DNA of 52,591 nucleotides. Origin: Chloroflexota bacterium (GTDB lineage: Bacteria > Chloroflexota > Dehalococcoidia > Lucifugimonadales > Australimonadaceae). A program made the position numbers and the translations under genes. The notes beneath the pieces are model-generated. The model was not told where the DNA came from. It worked only from the letters and a program-made list of their open reading frames with translations, and ran no database searches. Within the stretch, counting starts at the first letter, position 1. Every line of letters starts with the position of its first letter. The stretch covers positions 1 through 52,591 of the forward strand of contig JAPPHT010000080.1 in NCBI GenBank assembly GCA_028874795.1. The letters are read 5' to 3'. Below, piece by piece: positions 42,990-50,862 of this stretch.

Positions 42990-43034
42990 GTCAATCGCCT
43001 GCGCACCTGGAGCGCGGGAGGGAATCGAGGTTTT

Positions 43035-44324
43035 ATGACCACGGAAACCAGGCCAGGACTTCAGGACCTCGTCCAGGGGGACCGCGTACACCGGCGCGTC
43101 TACGTGGACCCGCAGGTCTTCGAGGAGGAGATACGTCGCATCTTCAAGCGCACCTGGCTGTTCGTCGGCCATGACAGTGAGGTGCCGCATCCCGGCGACT
43201 ACAAGACCGACACGCTCCTCGGACAACCCATCGTGATGACGCGCGACGGCAACGGAGCCGTGCACGTTCTGTTCAATCGCTGCCGGCATCGCGGTGCGAA
43301 GGTCTGCAACCAGCCCTACGGCAACTCGAGTTCGTTCAGCTGTCTCTACCACGGCTGGACCTACACCAACGCCGGGGACCTCATCGCGGTGCCTTCCCGA
43401 GAGTTGTGCCCCGCTGACTTCGATCCAGGCTCGTTCGGCCTGCTCCCATTGCCACGAGTGGAGAGCTACCGCGGGTTCGTGTTCGCGAGCTTCGCCGCTG
43501 ACGGTCCAACCCTCGAGGAGCACCTGGGACGCGTGACCGTCTACCTCGACCGCCTGATCGACCGCGCGCCCGATGGAGAGGTGGAGGTCGCCAAGCCGGT
43601 CATGTACGAGTACGGCGGCAACTGGAAGTTCCAGTTGGAGAACTTCGTAGACAACATCCACGCCCGGTTCACCCACGAAAGCGCCACTCATGCCCGGAGG
43701 ACGCTCGGGCCGTCGATGGGGCCGCGGTATGCTGACGCCCCCATCACCGACCCGGCGCGAACCCGACCGGGGAACCTGCGCCTGCTCGGCAGGGGCCACG
43801 TCGTCTGCGACTACGGCACGGAGCGCACCAAGATACCGTTCGGCGGATACGGCTTCTCCGGCCGCAATGCCGAGTACGTCCGCCTGCTGGAGGGGCGGCA
43901 TGGCCCGGAGCGCGGCCGGCTCCTGGCTGACGCTGACATCCACATCGTCATCTATCCCAACCTGCTCCTGCACACGCAGTACTCCCACTACAGGGTGCTG
44001 AAGCCCGTGGCGGTCGACCGGACCATCATGCAGGGTTACCCCATCAAGCTGAAGGGCGCACCGCCCGAGTTGAACGACGAGTTGGTCTCGGCGGCGTCCG
44101 ACCACGTCTCGGCCGCCGGTGCGGTCCAGATAGACGACATGGAAGCCTTCAGCCGCTGCCAGGAAGGCCTCGCGATCGAGTCCGACGAATGGGTGCTGTT
44201 CCCCTATGGCTTTGATGGCGAGCGCGTCGTTGACGAGAACGGCGAGGTCGTACTGCCTCAGGCGAGCGAGTTGGTCCAGTTGGCACAGCACGAAGCCTGG
44301 CGCGAGTTCATGGCCAACGAATGA
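43035..44324 (+). CDS. Rieske dioxygenase alpha subunit without its own beta subunit
   Basis: 429 residues. C83, H85, C103 and H106 bind the Rieske cluster; D206, H209 and H214 (ENFVDNIHARFTH) bind the catalytic iron. It is most similar to the 46574 protein, sharing DLIAVPSR.LCPA.FDPG and ENF/Y..DNIHARFTHE. Unlike the copies on either side, it is not followed by a beta gene but by two amidohydrolases. It may assemble with one of the two neighbouring beta subunits. It lies 45 bases after the first beta gene. Confidence 0.92.
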   Translation: MTTETRPGLQDLVQGDRVHRRVYVDPQVFEEEIRRIFKRTWLFVGHDSEVPHPGDYKTDTLLGQPIVMTRDGNGAVHVLFNRCRHRGAKVCNQPYGNSSSFSCLYHGWTYTNAGDLIAVPSRELCPADFDPGSFGLLPLPRVESYRGFVFASFAADGPTLEEHLGRVTVYLDRLIDRAPDGEVEVAKPVMYEYGGNWKFQLENFVDNIHARFTHESATHARRTLGPSMGPRYADAPITDPARTRPGNLRLLGRGHVVCDYGTERTKIPFGGYGFSGRNAEYVRLLEGRHGPERGRLLADADIHIVIYPNLLLHTQYSHYRVLKPVAVDRTIMQGYPIKLKGAPPELNDELVSAASDHVSAAGAVQIDDMEAFSRCQEGLAIESDEWVLFPYGFDGERVVDENGEVVLPQASELVQLAQHEAWREFMANE

Positions 44325-44393
44325 AGGGTTTTGATCGCACGATGACACACGCCCTCGGACTCAGCGGACCGGCGAAGCGAGGAGGTGAGTGAC

Positions 44394-45458
44394 TTGGCAC
44401 CAGCCTATGGAATGTTCGACGCAGACGGGCACATCTTCGAGAAAGAGGCCGAGATATTCGACTTCCTCGACGCACCCTTCGGCGACGTGGAGCGTCTCCG
44501 CGGCGCGCGCCTGTTCCCGTCCGGTGACGTATGGAACAAGACCGTCCTGGACGTCATCGACGGCGTCCATCACGAGAAGGTGCGGGATGTCGGCGCTGAG
44601 CAGTGGACCGACTTCCTCGACGAGATGGAACTGGACGGGACGGTGCTCTATCCGAGTTCGGCCACGCGTATCGGCTTCGTCAAGGAGATCGAGTTCGCCA
44701 TCCCCCTGGCGAAGGCGTACAACAGCTGGTTGCACGCCAGATACCTCTCGCAATCGCCGCGGCTGGGCGGCGTGGCCATCCTGCCGCTGCAGGACCCGGC
44801 CCTGGCCGCCGCGGAGCTGCGCAGGGCCGTGACCGAGCTCGGCTTCGTGGGGGCGCTCCTTCCGGGCGTCGGCCTCGACCGGCTGCACGGGGACCGGGTG
44901 TACGACCAGGTCTTCGAGACGGCGCAGGAGCTGGACGTGCCGCTCGTCGTACATGGCGGCGCAACGATGATGCCGGGCCTGCAGGAGTTCGACCGCGCCG
45001 TCAAGACGCGGACCCTCACCCACCCGTTCGCCCAGCTCATCCAGCTCACGGACATCATGTTCAACGGTGTGTTCGACCGTTTCCCCCGCTTGAGGATGGG
45101 CTTCATGGAAGCGGGCATCGGATGGGCGATCATGCTGTTAGACCGCATGGAGCGGTCGATCGCCATGGGCTGGTCCGTGGAAGCTCCCGACATGAAGCGG
45201 ACCCCCTACGAGACGCTGACGAGCGGGCAACTCTACTTCCACTGCGAGATGGACGAGGAGATCCTTCCATACGCCATCTCCCTCCTGGGCGATGAGAACC
45301 TGCTGTATGCCTCCGACTTCCCTCACCAGCCTCCCAGGTACTGCATGGAGGACATGCGCAAGCTCCAGGAACGTCCCGACCTTTCGGAGGAGACGAAGTC
45401 CCGCATCCTCGGCGAGAACGCGCGCCGGTTCTATCACCTGGAGGGAGAGGCATCGTGA
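44394..45458 (+). CDS. Amidohydrolase (ACMSD-like family), module C copy 2
   Basis: 354 residues from a TTG at 44394, preceded at 8 bases by AGGAGG (44380-44385). An in-frame GTG at 44385 overlaps that ribosome site and is unlikely. The metal motif FDADGH, VVHGGA and LYASDFPHQPP are present, as is the MGFMEAGIGWAI helix. It is close to the next gene, with which it overlaps by 4 bases (GTGA), so both are co-translated and may form a hetero-oligomer. The predicted reaction is decarboxylation or hydrolysis in the aromatic pathway. Confidence 0.86.
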   Translation: MAPAYGMFDADGHIFEKEAEIFDFLDAPFGDVERLRGARLFPSGDVWNKTVLDVIDGVHHEKVRDVGAEQWTDFLDEMELDGTVLYPSSATRIGFVKEIEFAIPLAKAYNSWLHARYLSQSPRLGGVAILPLQDPALAAAELRRAVTELGFVGALLPGVGLDRLHGDRVYDQVFETAQELDVPLVVHGGATMMPGLQEFDRAVKTRTLTHPFAQLIQLTDIMFNGVFDRFPRLRMGFMEAGIGWAIMLLDRMERSIAMGWSVEAPDMKRTPYETLTSGQLYFHCEMDEEILPYAISLLGDENLLYASDFPHQPPRYCMEDMRKLQERPDLSEETKSRILGENARRFYHLEGEAS

Positions 45459-46528
45459 CCGACTTCGCAAAGTTCGACGCCGACGGACACGTGTTCGAGC
45501 GGGACACGGAGATCTTCGAACACCTCGAGGCCCCGTTCTGCTACTACCCGGAACTCGCGGCCTCTGGACTGTTCCCGCGCAGCGACAACTGGAACCGGCA
45601 GGCGAGGAATATCTTCGACGGCCGGGCGAAGCGGGTCGCCCGCAGCGACAGCGACGGCACGCGCTTCGTGGAGCCCCAGCGTTGGATCGACTTCCTTGAC
45701 GAAGGCGATCTGGAGGGCGCCGTCCTCTACCCAACGGCAGGCCTCGCCATGGGCAAGGTCAAGGAGCCGGAGTGGGCTGTGCCGCTCGCCAGGGCCTACA
45801 ACAACTGGCTGAAAGCCCGGTTCCTCGACAGCTCTCCCCGGCTCAAGGGCGTCGCGGTCCTGCCCATGCAGGAGCCGGACGAAGCCGCCAAAGAGTTGCG
45901 CCGCGCGGTTGGCGAACTCGGCATGGTGGCCGCGGTGATCCCCGCCGTCGGGTTGAGGCGCTATCTGGGCGACACCAAGTACGACCCGGTGTACCAGACC
46001 GCACAGGAGCTGGACGTTCCCCTGGCCATACACGGCGGCGCGGCTGAGGGGATGGGTCTCGACGCTTTCGACAAACCGCTCAAGGCGCGAACGCTCTCGC
46101 ACCCCTTCGCCCAGCTGATCCAGCTCACGGACATGATGTACAGCGGCCTGTTCGACCGCTTCCCTGCGCTCCGCATCTCCTTCATGGAAGCCGGCATCGG
46201 CTGGCTGGTGTTTCTCCTGGACCGCATGGTTCGGTCGACGGACCTGGGCTGGATGCCGGAGGCCCCGCTGCTGAAGCGTTCGCCTCGTGAACATCTGACC
46301 AGCGGAAGGATCTTCTTCCACTGCGAGATGGATGAGAAAGTGCTGCCCTATGCAGTGGGCGTCATCGGAGACGATGCCATGCTCTACGCGTCGGACTTCC
46401 CGCACCAACCGCCCGGCGACTGCATAGCAGAACAGCGCGACTTCGTGGAACGCGCAGACCTCGCGGACGAGTCCAAGGCGAAGATCCTGGGAGCCAACGC
46501 CCGCCGTCTCTATAACCTGGCTGCGTGA
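45455..46528 (+). CDS. Amidohydrolase (ACMSD-like family), module C copy 3
   Basis: 357 residues starting at a GTG within the stop of copy 2. FDADGHVFE, LAIHGGA and LYASDFPHQPP mark the metal site, and ISFMEAGIGWLVF is shared with its paralogs. Its insert around NIFDGRAKRVARSDSDG differs from copy 2, suggesting a different substrate or subunit role. The gene ends 45 bases before the third alpha subunit. Product and substrate are unknown. Confidence 0.86.
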   Translation: MTDFAKFDADGHVFERDTEIFEHLEAPFCYYPELAASGLFPRSDNWNRQARNIFDGRAKRVARSDSDGTRFVEPQRWIDFLDEGDLEGAVLYPTAGLAMGKVKEPEWAVPLARAYNNWLKARFLDSSPRLKGVAVLPMQEPDEAAKELRRAVGELGMVAAVIPAVGLRRYLGDTKYDPVYQTAQELDVPLAIHGGAAEGMGLDAFDKPLKARTLSHPFAQLIQLTDMMYSGLFDRFPALRISFMEAGIGWLVFLLDRMVRSTDLGWMPEAPLLKRSPREHLTSGRIFFHCEMDEKVLPYAVGVIGDDAMLYASDFPHQPPGDCIAEQRDFVERADLADESKAKILGANARRLYNLAA

Positions 46529-46573
46529 TGGACGGGTGTTCATAGACACAGTGATGGACAAGGAGTAGAGGCG

Positions 46574-47845
46574 ATGACGACAGACGTACAGACCGGCATT
46601 CCGGACCTCATCGGGGAGAGCCGCGTTCACCGCTCCATCTACACCGACCCCGCGATCTTCGAACTGGAGATGAAGCGCATCTTCAGCCGCACGTGGGTGT
46701 TCATCGGCCATGAGAGCGAGGTCCCGCATGCGGGCGACTACAAGACCGACACGGTTGCCGGGCAACCCATCGTGATGACCCGCGACGAGGAAGGCGCCGT
46801 CCGCGTCCTGTTCAACCGCTGCAGGCACCGCGGCGCGAAGGTCTGCAACCTCCCCTACGGAAACTCCAGCACCTTCAGTTGCCTCTACCACGGGTGGACG
46901 TTCTCCAACAAGGGCGACCTCATCGCGGTGCCGTCCCGCCAGCTCTGTCCCGCCAACTTCGACCCCGGCAACTACCCGCTCGTCGCGCTGCCTCGCGTGG
47001 AGAGCTACCGCGGTTTCGTCTTCGGCAGCCTCAGCGCCGAGGGGACGCCGCTGGAGGAGCATCTGGGCCGCGCCACCCACTACCTGGACTGCCTCATCGA
47101 CCGCTCTCCCGAGGGCGAGATCCAGGTATGCAAGCCGGTCAAGTACTCCTACCCCGCCAACTGGAAACTGCAGATAGAGAACTACTCCGACAACATCCAT
47201 GCACGGTTCACGCATGAGGCAGCCTTCGCGGCAAGGCGGCCCATAGAGTCGGGAGCGGTGGAGCGCTACGGCGCCGGCTCGCAGCAACGGAGTGATCTCC
47301 GGATGGGGATCAACCGGGTCCTCAGCCACGGCGACTCCATGACCGACTATCGCGGAGACCGTCCCCAGATGGCCTTCGCGGGCCGCGACCCGGAGTACGT
47401 GAGCATCATGACGGAGAAGTACGGGGCCGAGCAGGCCCAGGCGATCGCCGACATGGACATCCACGTCATCATCTACCCGAACCTGCTCATGCATTCAGCG
47501 TACTGCCACTACCGCGTCATAAAGCCCGTCTCCGTGGACCAGACCGTTATCGTTGGCTACCCCTTCAAGCTGAAGGGTGCGCCGACAGAACTGAACGAGG
47601 CATTCGTACAGGCATCCTCGGAGCACATCTCGGCCTCCGGCGCCGTACAGGTGGACGACATGGAAGCGTTCGCTCGCGTGCAGGAAGGCCTCGCGGTCGA
47701 ACAGGATGAATGGGTCTCCTACGTCTACGGGATCGAGGAGCCCCAGGTCCCGAACGAGTACGGCGAGATCGAACTTGGAATGATGACGGAAGTGCCTGCC
47801 CTGCACCAGCACAGGGAGTGGCTTCGCCTGATGTCCCGGGACTGA
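46574..47845 (+). CDS. Rieske dioxygenase alpha subunit, module C copy 3
   Basis: 423 residues with an intact Rieske set (C83, H85, C103, H106) and iron triad (D206, H209, H214, from ENYSDNIHARFTH). It is the nearest relative of the 43035 alpha subunit, differing mainly in the substrate-pocket half (around residues 225-260). The beta subunit follows after 30 bases. The pair plus the preceding solitary alpha suggests a family tuned to several related substrates. Confidence 0.93.
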   Translation: MTTDVQTGIPDLIGESRVHRSIYTDPAIFELEMKRIFSRTWVFIGHESEVPHAGDYKTDTVAGQPIVMTRDEEGAVRVLFNRCRHRGAKVCNLPYGNSSTFSCLYHGWTFSNKGDLIAVPSRQLCPANFDPGNYPLVALPRVESYRGFVFGSLSAEGTPLEEHLGRATHYLDCLIDRSPEGEIQVCKPVKYSYPANWKLQIENYSDNIHARFTHEAAFAARRPIESGAVERYGAGSQQRSDLRMGINRVLSHGDSMTDYRGDRPQMAFAGRDPEYVSIMTEKYGAEQAQAIADMDIHVIIYPNLLMHSAYCHYRVIKPVSVDQTVIVGYPFKLKGAPTELNEAFVQASSEHISASGAVQVDDMEAFARVQEGLAVEQDEWVSYVYGIEEPQVPNEYGEIELGMMTEVPALHQHREWLRLMSRD

Positions 47846-47875
47846 CAAGCCCATCGAGCCACGGAGGACCGAACA

Positions 47876-48355
47876 GTGGGAGCCGGAGAGTCCCTGCAAC
47901 ATGAGGTCGAGCAGTTCCTCTACCACGAGGCCCGCTTGCTCGACAGGCGTCAGTTCAACGAGTGGTACGACCTGTTCGCGGAAGATTCCAGGTACTTCGT
48001 GCCCAGCATGAGCGCGGACAGCGACCCCACAGCCGACGCGTATATCGTGCACGAGAACCGGAAGGGGATACAGTACCGCGTCTCCCGGCTGCAGCATGGA
48101 TCGGCCCACACACAGATACCGCCAGCCCGGACCGCGCACATGATCACCAACGTTATCGTCGAGGAGCTTGGGGACGGCGAGGTTCAGACCAGCGCCGGAT
48201 ATGTGGTCTTCTGGTCACGCGGTGCGGTCGAGGCCAGGTACGCGGGCCTCTGTGAGCACCACCTGAGACGCGCGAACGGAGGCTGGGAGATTGTGGAGAA
48301 GAAGGTGAGCCTGCTCAACAACGACCAGCCCACGGACCGGCTGCCGTTACTCTGA
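47876..48355 (+). CDS. Rieske dioxygenase beta subunit, module C copy 2
   Basis: 159 residues, starting at GTG behind CGGAGGACCGAACA. LQHEVEQFLYHEARLLDRRQFNEWYDLF, RTAHMITNV and WEIVEKKVSLLNNDQPTDRLPLL are the family landmarks. It is a paralog of the 42510 beta subunit and pairs with the alpha subunit 30 bases upstream. No odd features. Confidence 0.9.
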   Translation: MGAGESLQHEVEQFLYHEARLLDRRQFNEWYDLFAEDSRYFVPSMSADSDPTADAYIVHENRKGIQYRVSRLQHGSAHTQIPPARTAHMITNVIVEELGDGEVQTSAGYVVFWSRGAVEARYAGLCEHHLRRANGGWEIVEKKVSLLNNDQPTDRLPLL

Positions 48356-48378
48356 CGACGACGAGACAGGAGGGTCCC

Positions 48379-48573
48379 ATGACCCAGGCAGTAGAGCTTT
48401 CGAGCGAGTTTGCGCGAGTGGTCGTTGAGCCTGACTACCAGGCGAACGGGCCGCGACTCAAGGTGCTCGATCTGGAGACCGGGCGCGAGAGGTACCTGGA
48501 CCCGATGGAACTCGCGACGCTAACGCTGCTCTCTCACAGGGACCTGGACCCGTTCATCAGGAACTCACGCTAG
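48379..48573 (+). CDS. Conserved-looking 64-residue protein of unknown function
   Basis: It starts 23 bases after the beta subunit behind a near-perfect ribosome site (ACAGGAGGGTCCC). The sequence is soluble and acidic, with a plausible small beta-alpha pattern: FARVVVEPDYQ, PRLKVLDLETGRERYLDPMELATLTLLS. It shows no metal-binding Cys/His set, so it is not a ferredoxin. I recognise no family. The strong translation signal and tight operon position argue it is real, perhaps an accessory or regulatory subunit for the Rieske enzymes or the permease. Confidence 0.65.
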   Translation: MTQAVELSSEFARVVVEPDYQANGPRLKVLDLETGRERYLDPMELATLTLLSHRDLDPFIRNSR

Positions 48574-48642
48574 GGGACGCGGCAGAGACTGGTCCACGAT
48601 GATGCGCCACATGCAAGGCATAACGAGCAGGGGACGACTCCA

Positions 48643-50367
48643 ATGAGGCTAGCCAAGGCCGGACAATTCCTACACCTCCCGTCCCTGTCGCTTCGGTTGA
48701 ACACCTTCATATTCACCGTCGTATTCATCCTGGTGGCTGTTGCCGTCCTCTATCCCATCCTCATCATGATCGTGCAGAGCTTCCAGTCCAGCCTGCCGGG
48801 GCAGCCCGTGGAGTGGAGCCTCGTAGGCTGGCGCAAGGCGTTAACCGAACCGGGCATGCTGGACTCGGTCGCGAACACGTTCAAGGTCTCCTTCGTCCGG
48901 CAGGGACTCGCCTTCCTGTTCGCCGTGCCCATCGCGTACGTCCTCGCCAGGACGAACCTGCCCGGCAAGCACTGGCTCGAGTTCCTGTTCTGGATCGCAC
49001 TCCTCATTCCCGGACTGGTGGTGACCATAGCCTGGATCCTGCTGCTGGACCCGGACTACGGCCTCGTCAATGAATGGGTCCAGCGATTGCCGTTCATCAA
49101 CGGCCCCATCTTCGACATCTACTCGTACTGGGGCATCATCCTCGTCTTCACCGCGTCAACGGGAGTCGCGTTCAAGGTCGTCCTGCTCACGCCTGCCTTC
49201 ATGAACATGGACGCCGCGCTGGAAGACGCCTCGCGCGTGAGCGGTGCAAGCAACATCGGCACGTTTGCGCGCATCTTCGTGCCGGTGATGGGCCCCTCCA
49301 TACTGGTGCTCATCCTGATGGCATTCATCCATTCGCTCCAGACCTTCGAGATAGAGCTCATCCTCGGCTCCCCCTCGAGGTTCTTCGTGTTCGGCACCAA
49401 GATCTTCGACCTGATACGGGACGACCCGCCGCAGTACCCGGCCGCGACCGCGATCGGCACGATGATCATGATCTCCGTGCTGCCGCTCATCGTTCTGTAC
49501 CGGTGGTACAGCGGCAGGCGGCGCTTCACGACAGTAGGCGGGCAGTACAGGTCCAACGTTGTCGAACTGCGCAGGTGGAAGTGGCCGATCTTCGCAGGGA
49601 TCCTCTCGCTCGGCCTCCTCGCAACCGTAGCTCCCCTGATCCTTCTCGTGGTCGGGAGCTTCATGAACATCTTCGGGTTCTTCAACATCCGGGACACGTG
49701 GACGCTCTCGAACTGGACGGACGTGCTCACCCGCGACGCCTTCATCACTTCGCTGAGAAACACGCTGATCGTCAGCGGCGGCGCCGCACTCGTGGCTTCC
49801 ATCGGCTTCTCCATCATCGCCTACATCACGGTGCGCACGCGGTTCTTCGCCCGTGAGCCGTTGAACCTGATGACCTGGATCCCCCTCGCCCTGCCAGGAA
49901 TCATCCTTGGGCTCGGGGTACTCGCGATGGTGCTGGGCAACCCGTTCCTTCGCCCGATCTACGGAACGCACTACATCCTCATCGGGATCGCCGCGGTGAG
50001 CGGAATGACGCTGAGCGTACAGATGCTCCAGGCCGTCATGCGCCAGATCAGCTTCGAGTTGGAGGAGGCCTCGGTGATCACCGGCGCCTCATGGCTCCAA
50101 ACGTACCGCTGGGTGGTCCTACCCATCATCACGCCCAGCATGATCGCCGTTGGCCTACTGGTGTTCATCCTCACCAGCCGGAACGTGTCGTCCATCGCGC
50201 TGCTCGGCACAAGGAACACGCGGCCGCTATCTCTCCTGCAGATGGACTACCTGCTGGACGGGAAGCTGGCCGAGGGAGCCGTGATCGGCACAGTGATGGT
50301 GGTCATCACGGTCGGCATCGCGATCGCAGCGCGCGCATTCGGGTTCCGCGTCGGGCTGAGATCGTAG
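48643..50367 (+). CDS. ABC transporter permease, two fused membrane domains
   Basis: 574 residues, two homologous membrane halves with EAA loops: EDASRVSGASNIGTFARIFVPVM near 187 and EEASVITGASWLQTYRWVVLPII near 473. It is paralogous to the permeases at 17115 and 28696. It follows the 64-residue protein by 69 bases and is the likely partner of the lipoprotein at 39873. Again no ATPase gene accompanies it. The RidA gene starts 26 bases downstream. Confidence 0.9.
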   Translation: MRLAKAGQFLHLPSLSLRLNTFIFTVVFILVAVAVLYPILIMIVQSFQSSLPGQPVEWSLVGWRKALTEPGMLDSVANTFKVSFVRQGLAFLFAVPIAYVLARTNLPGKHWLEFLFWIALLIPGLVVTIAWILLLDPDYGLVNEWVQRLPFINGPIFDIYSYWGIILVFTASTGVAFKVVLLTPAFMNMDAALEDASRVSGASNIGTFARIFVPVMGPSILVLILMAFIHSLQTFEIELILGSPSRFFVFGTKIFDLIRDDPPQYPAATAIGTMIMISVLPLIVLYRWYSGRRRFTTVGGQYRSNVVELRRWKWPIFAGILSLGLLATVAPLILLVVGSFMNIFGFFNIRDTWTLSNWTDVLTRDAFITSLRNTLIVSGGAALVASIGFSIIAYITVRTRFFAREPLNLMTWIPLALPGIILGLGVLAMVLGNPFLRPIYGTHYILIGIAAVSGMTLSVQMLQAVMRQISFELEEASVITGASWLQTYRWVVLPIITPSMIAVGLLVFILTSRNVSSIALLGTRNTRPLSLLQMDYLLDGKLAEGAVIGTVMVVITVGIAIAARAFGFRVGLRS

Positions 50368-50393
50368 TTCGGTTGCAGCATAAGGAGGAAACG

Positions 50394-50804
50394 ATGGGCA
50401 AGGTAAGGGAGATCATCCGCCCCAAGCCTGGAGGCGCCAGTCACGGCACGGGAATGGTTCCGGGGGTTAAGGCGGGAGGCCTGCTCTTTTTCTCCGCCGT
50501 ACGCGGCAACGGCCCCCGGGGAGAAGGACCGAGTCGCATGAGCGATGACACCCGGGAACAGGCGGAGCAGGCTTTCACGAACCTGCGCCTCATGCTCGAA
50601 GGCGCCGGTGCCACACTGGACCACGTCACCAAGGTAACGGTCTTCTTCCAGGATCTGAGAGACCGGCCGGCCTTCCACGAAGTGTGGATGAAGACGTTCC
50701 CGGAGGACCCACCAGCACGTTCAGCCATGCAAGTGGCGAATGCGAGTGCGTCGCCGGACGGCAACGCACGTTTCGTGATGGACGTTATCGCGGTCGCTCC
50801 GTAG
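50394..50804 (+). CDS. RidA-family protein
   Basis: 136 residues from the ATG behind AAGGAGGAAACG; the reading frame is open further upstream but only within the permease gene. AGGLLFFSAVRGNG, the EQAEQAFTNLRLMLEGAGATLDHVTKVTVF helix and PARSAMQV with the substrate-binding Arg are visible. The family acts as an enamine/imine deaminase, and in aminophenol-type pathways as 2-aminomuconate deaminase. It lies directly ahead of a LigB homolog, mirroring the LigB-RidA pair at 20.5-21.9 kb. Confidence 0.88.
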   Translation: MGKVREIIRPKPGGASHGTGMVPGVKAGGLLFFSAVRGNGPRGEGPSRMSDDTREQAEQAFTNLRLMLEGAGATLDHVTKVTVFFQDLRDRPAFHEVWMKTFPEDPPARSAMQVANASASPDGNARFVMDVIAVAP

Positions 50805-50862
50805 GGAGCCACGCAACGAGGTAGACCGGCTGCGATCAGGCAAGACGAGAGGAGAGCGGCAA

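Noticed and set aside
45434-47494. A 686-codon open frame on the minus strand
   Set aside because: Antisense to an amidohydrolase and a Rieske alpha gene with complete metal sites; no domain of its own.
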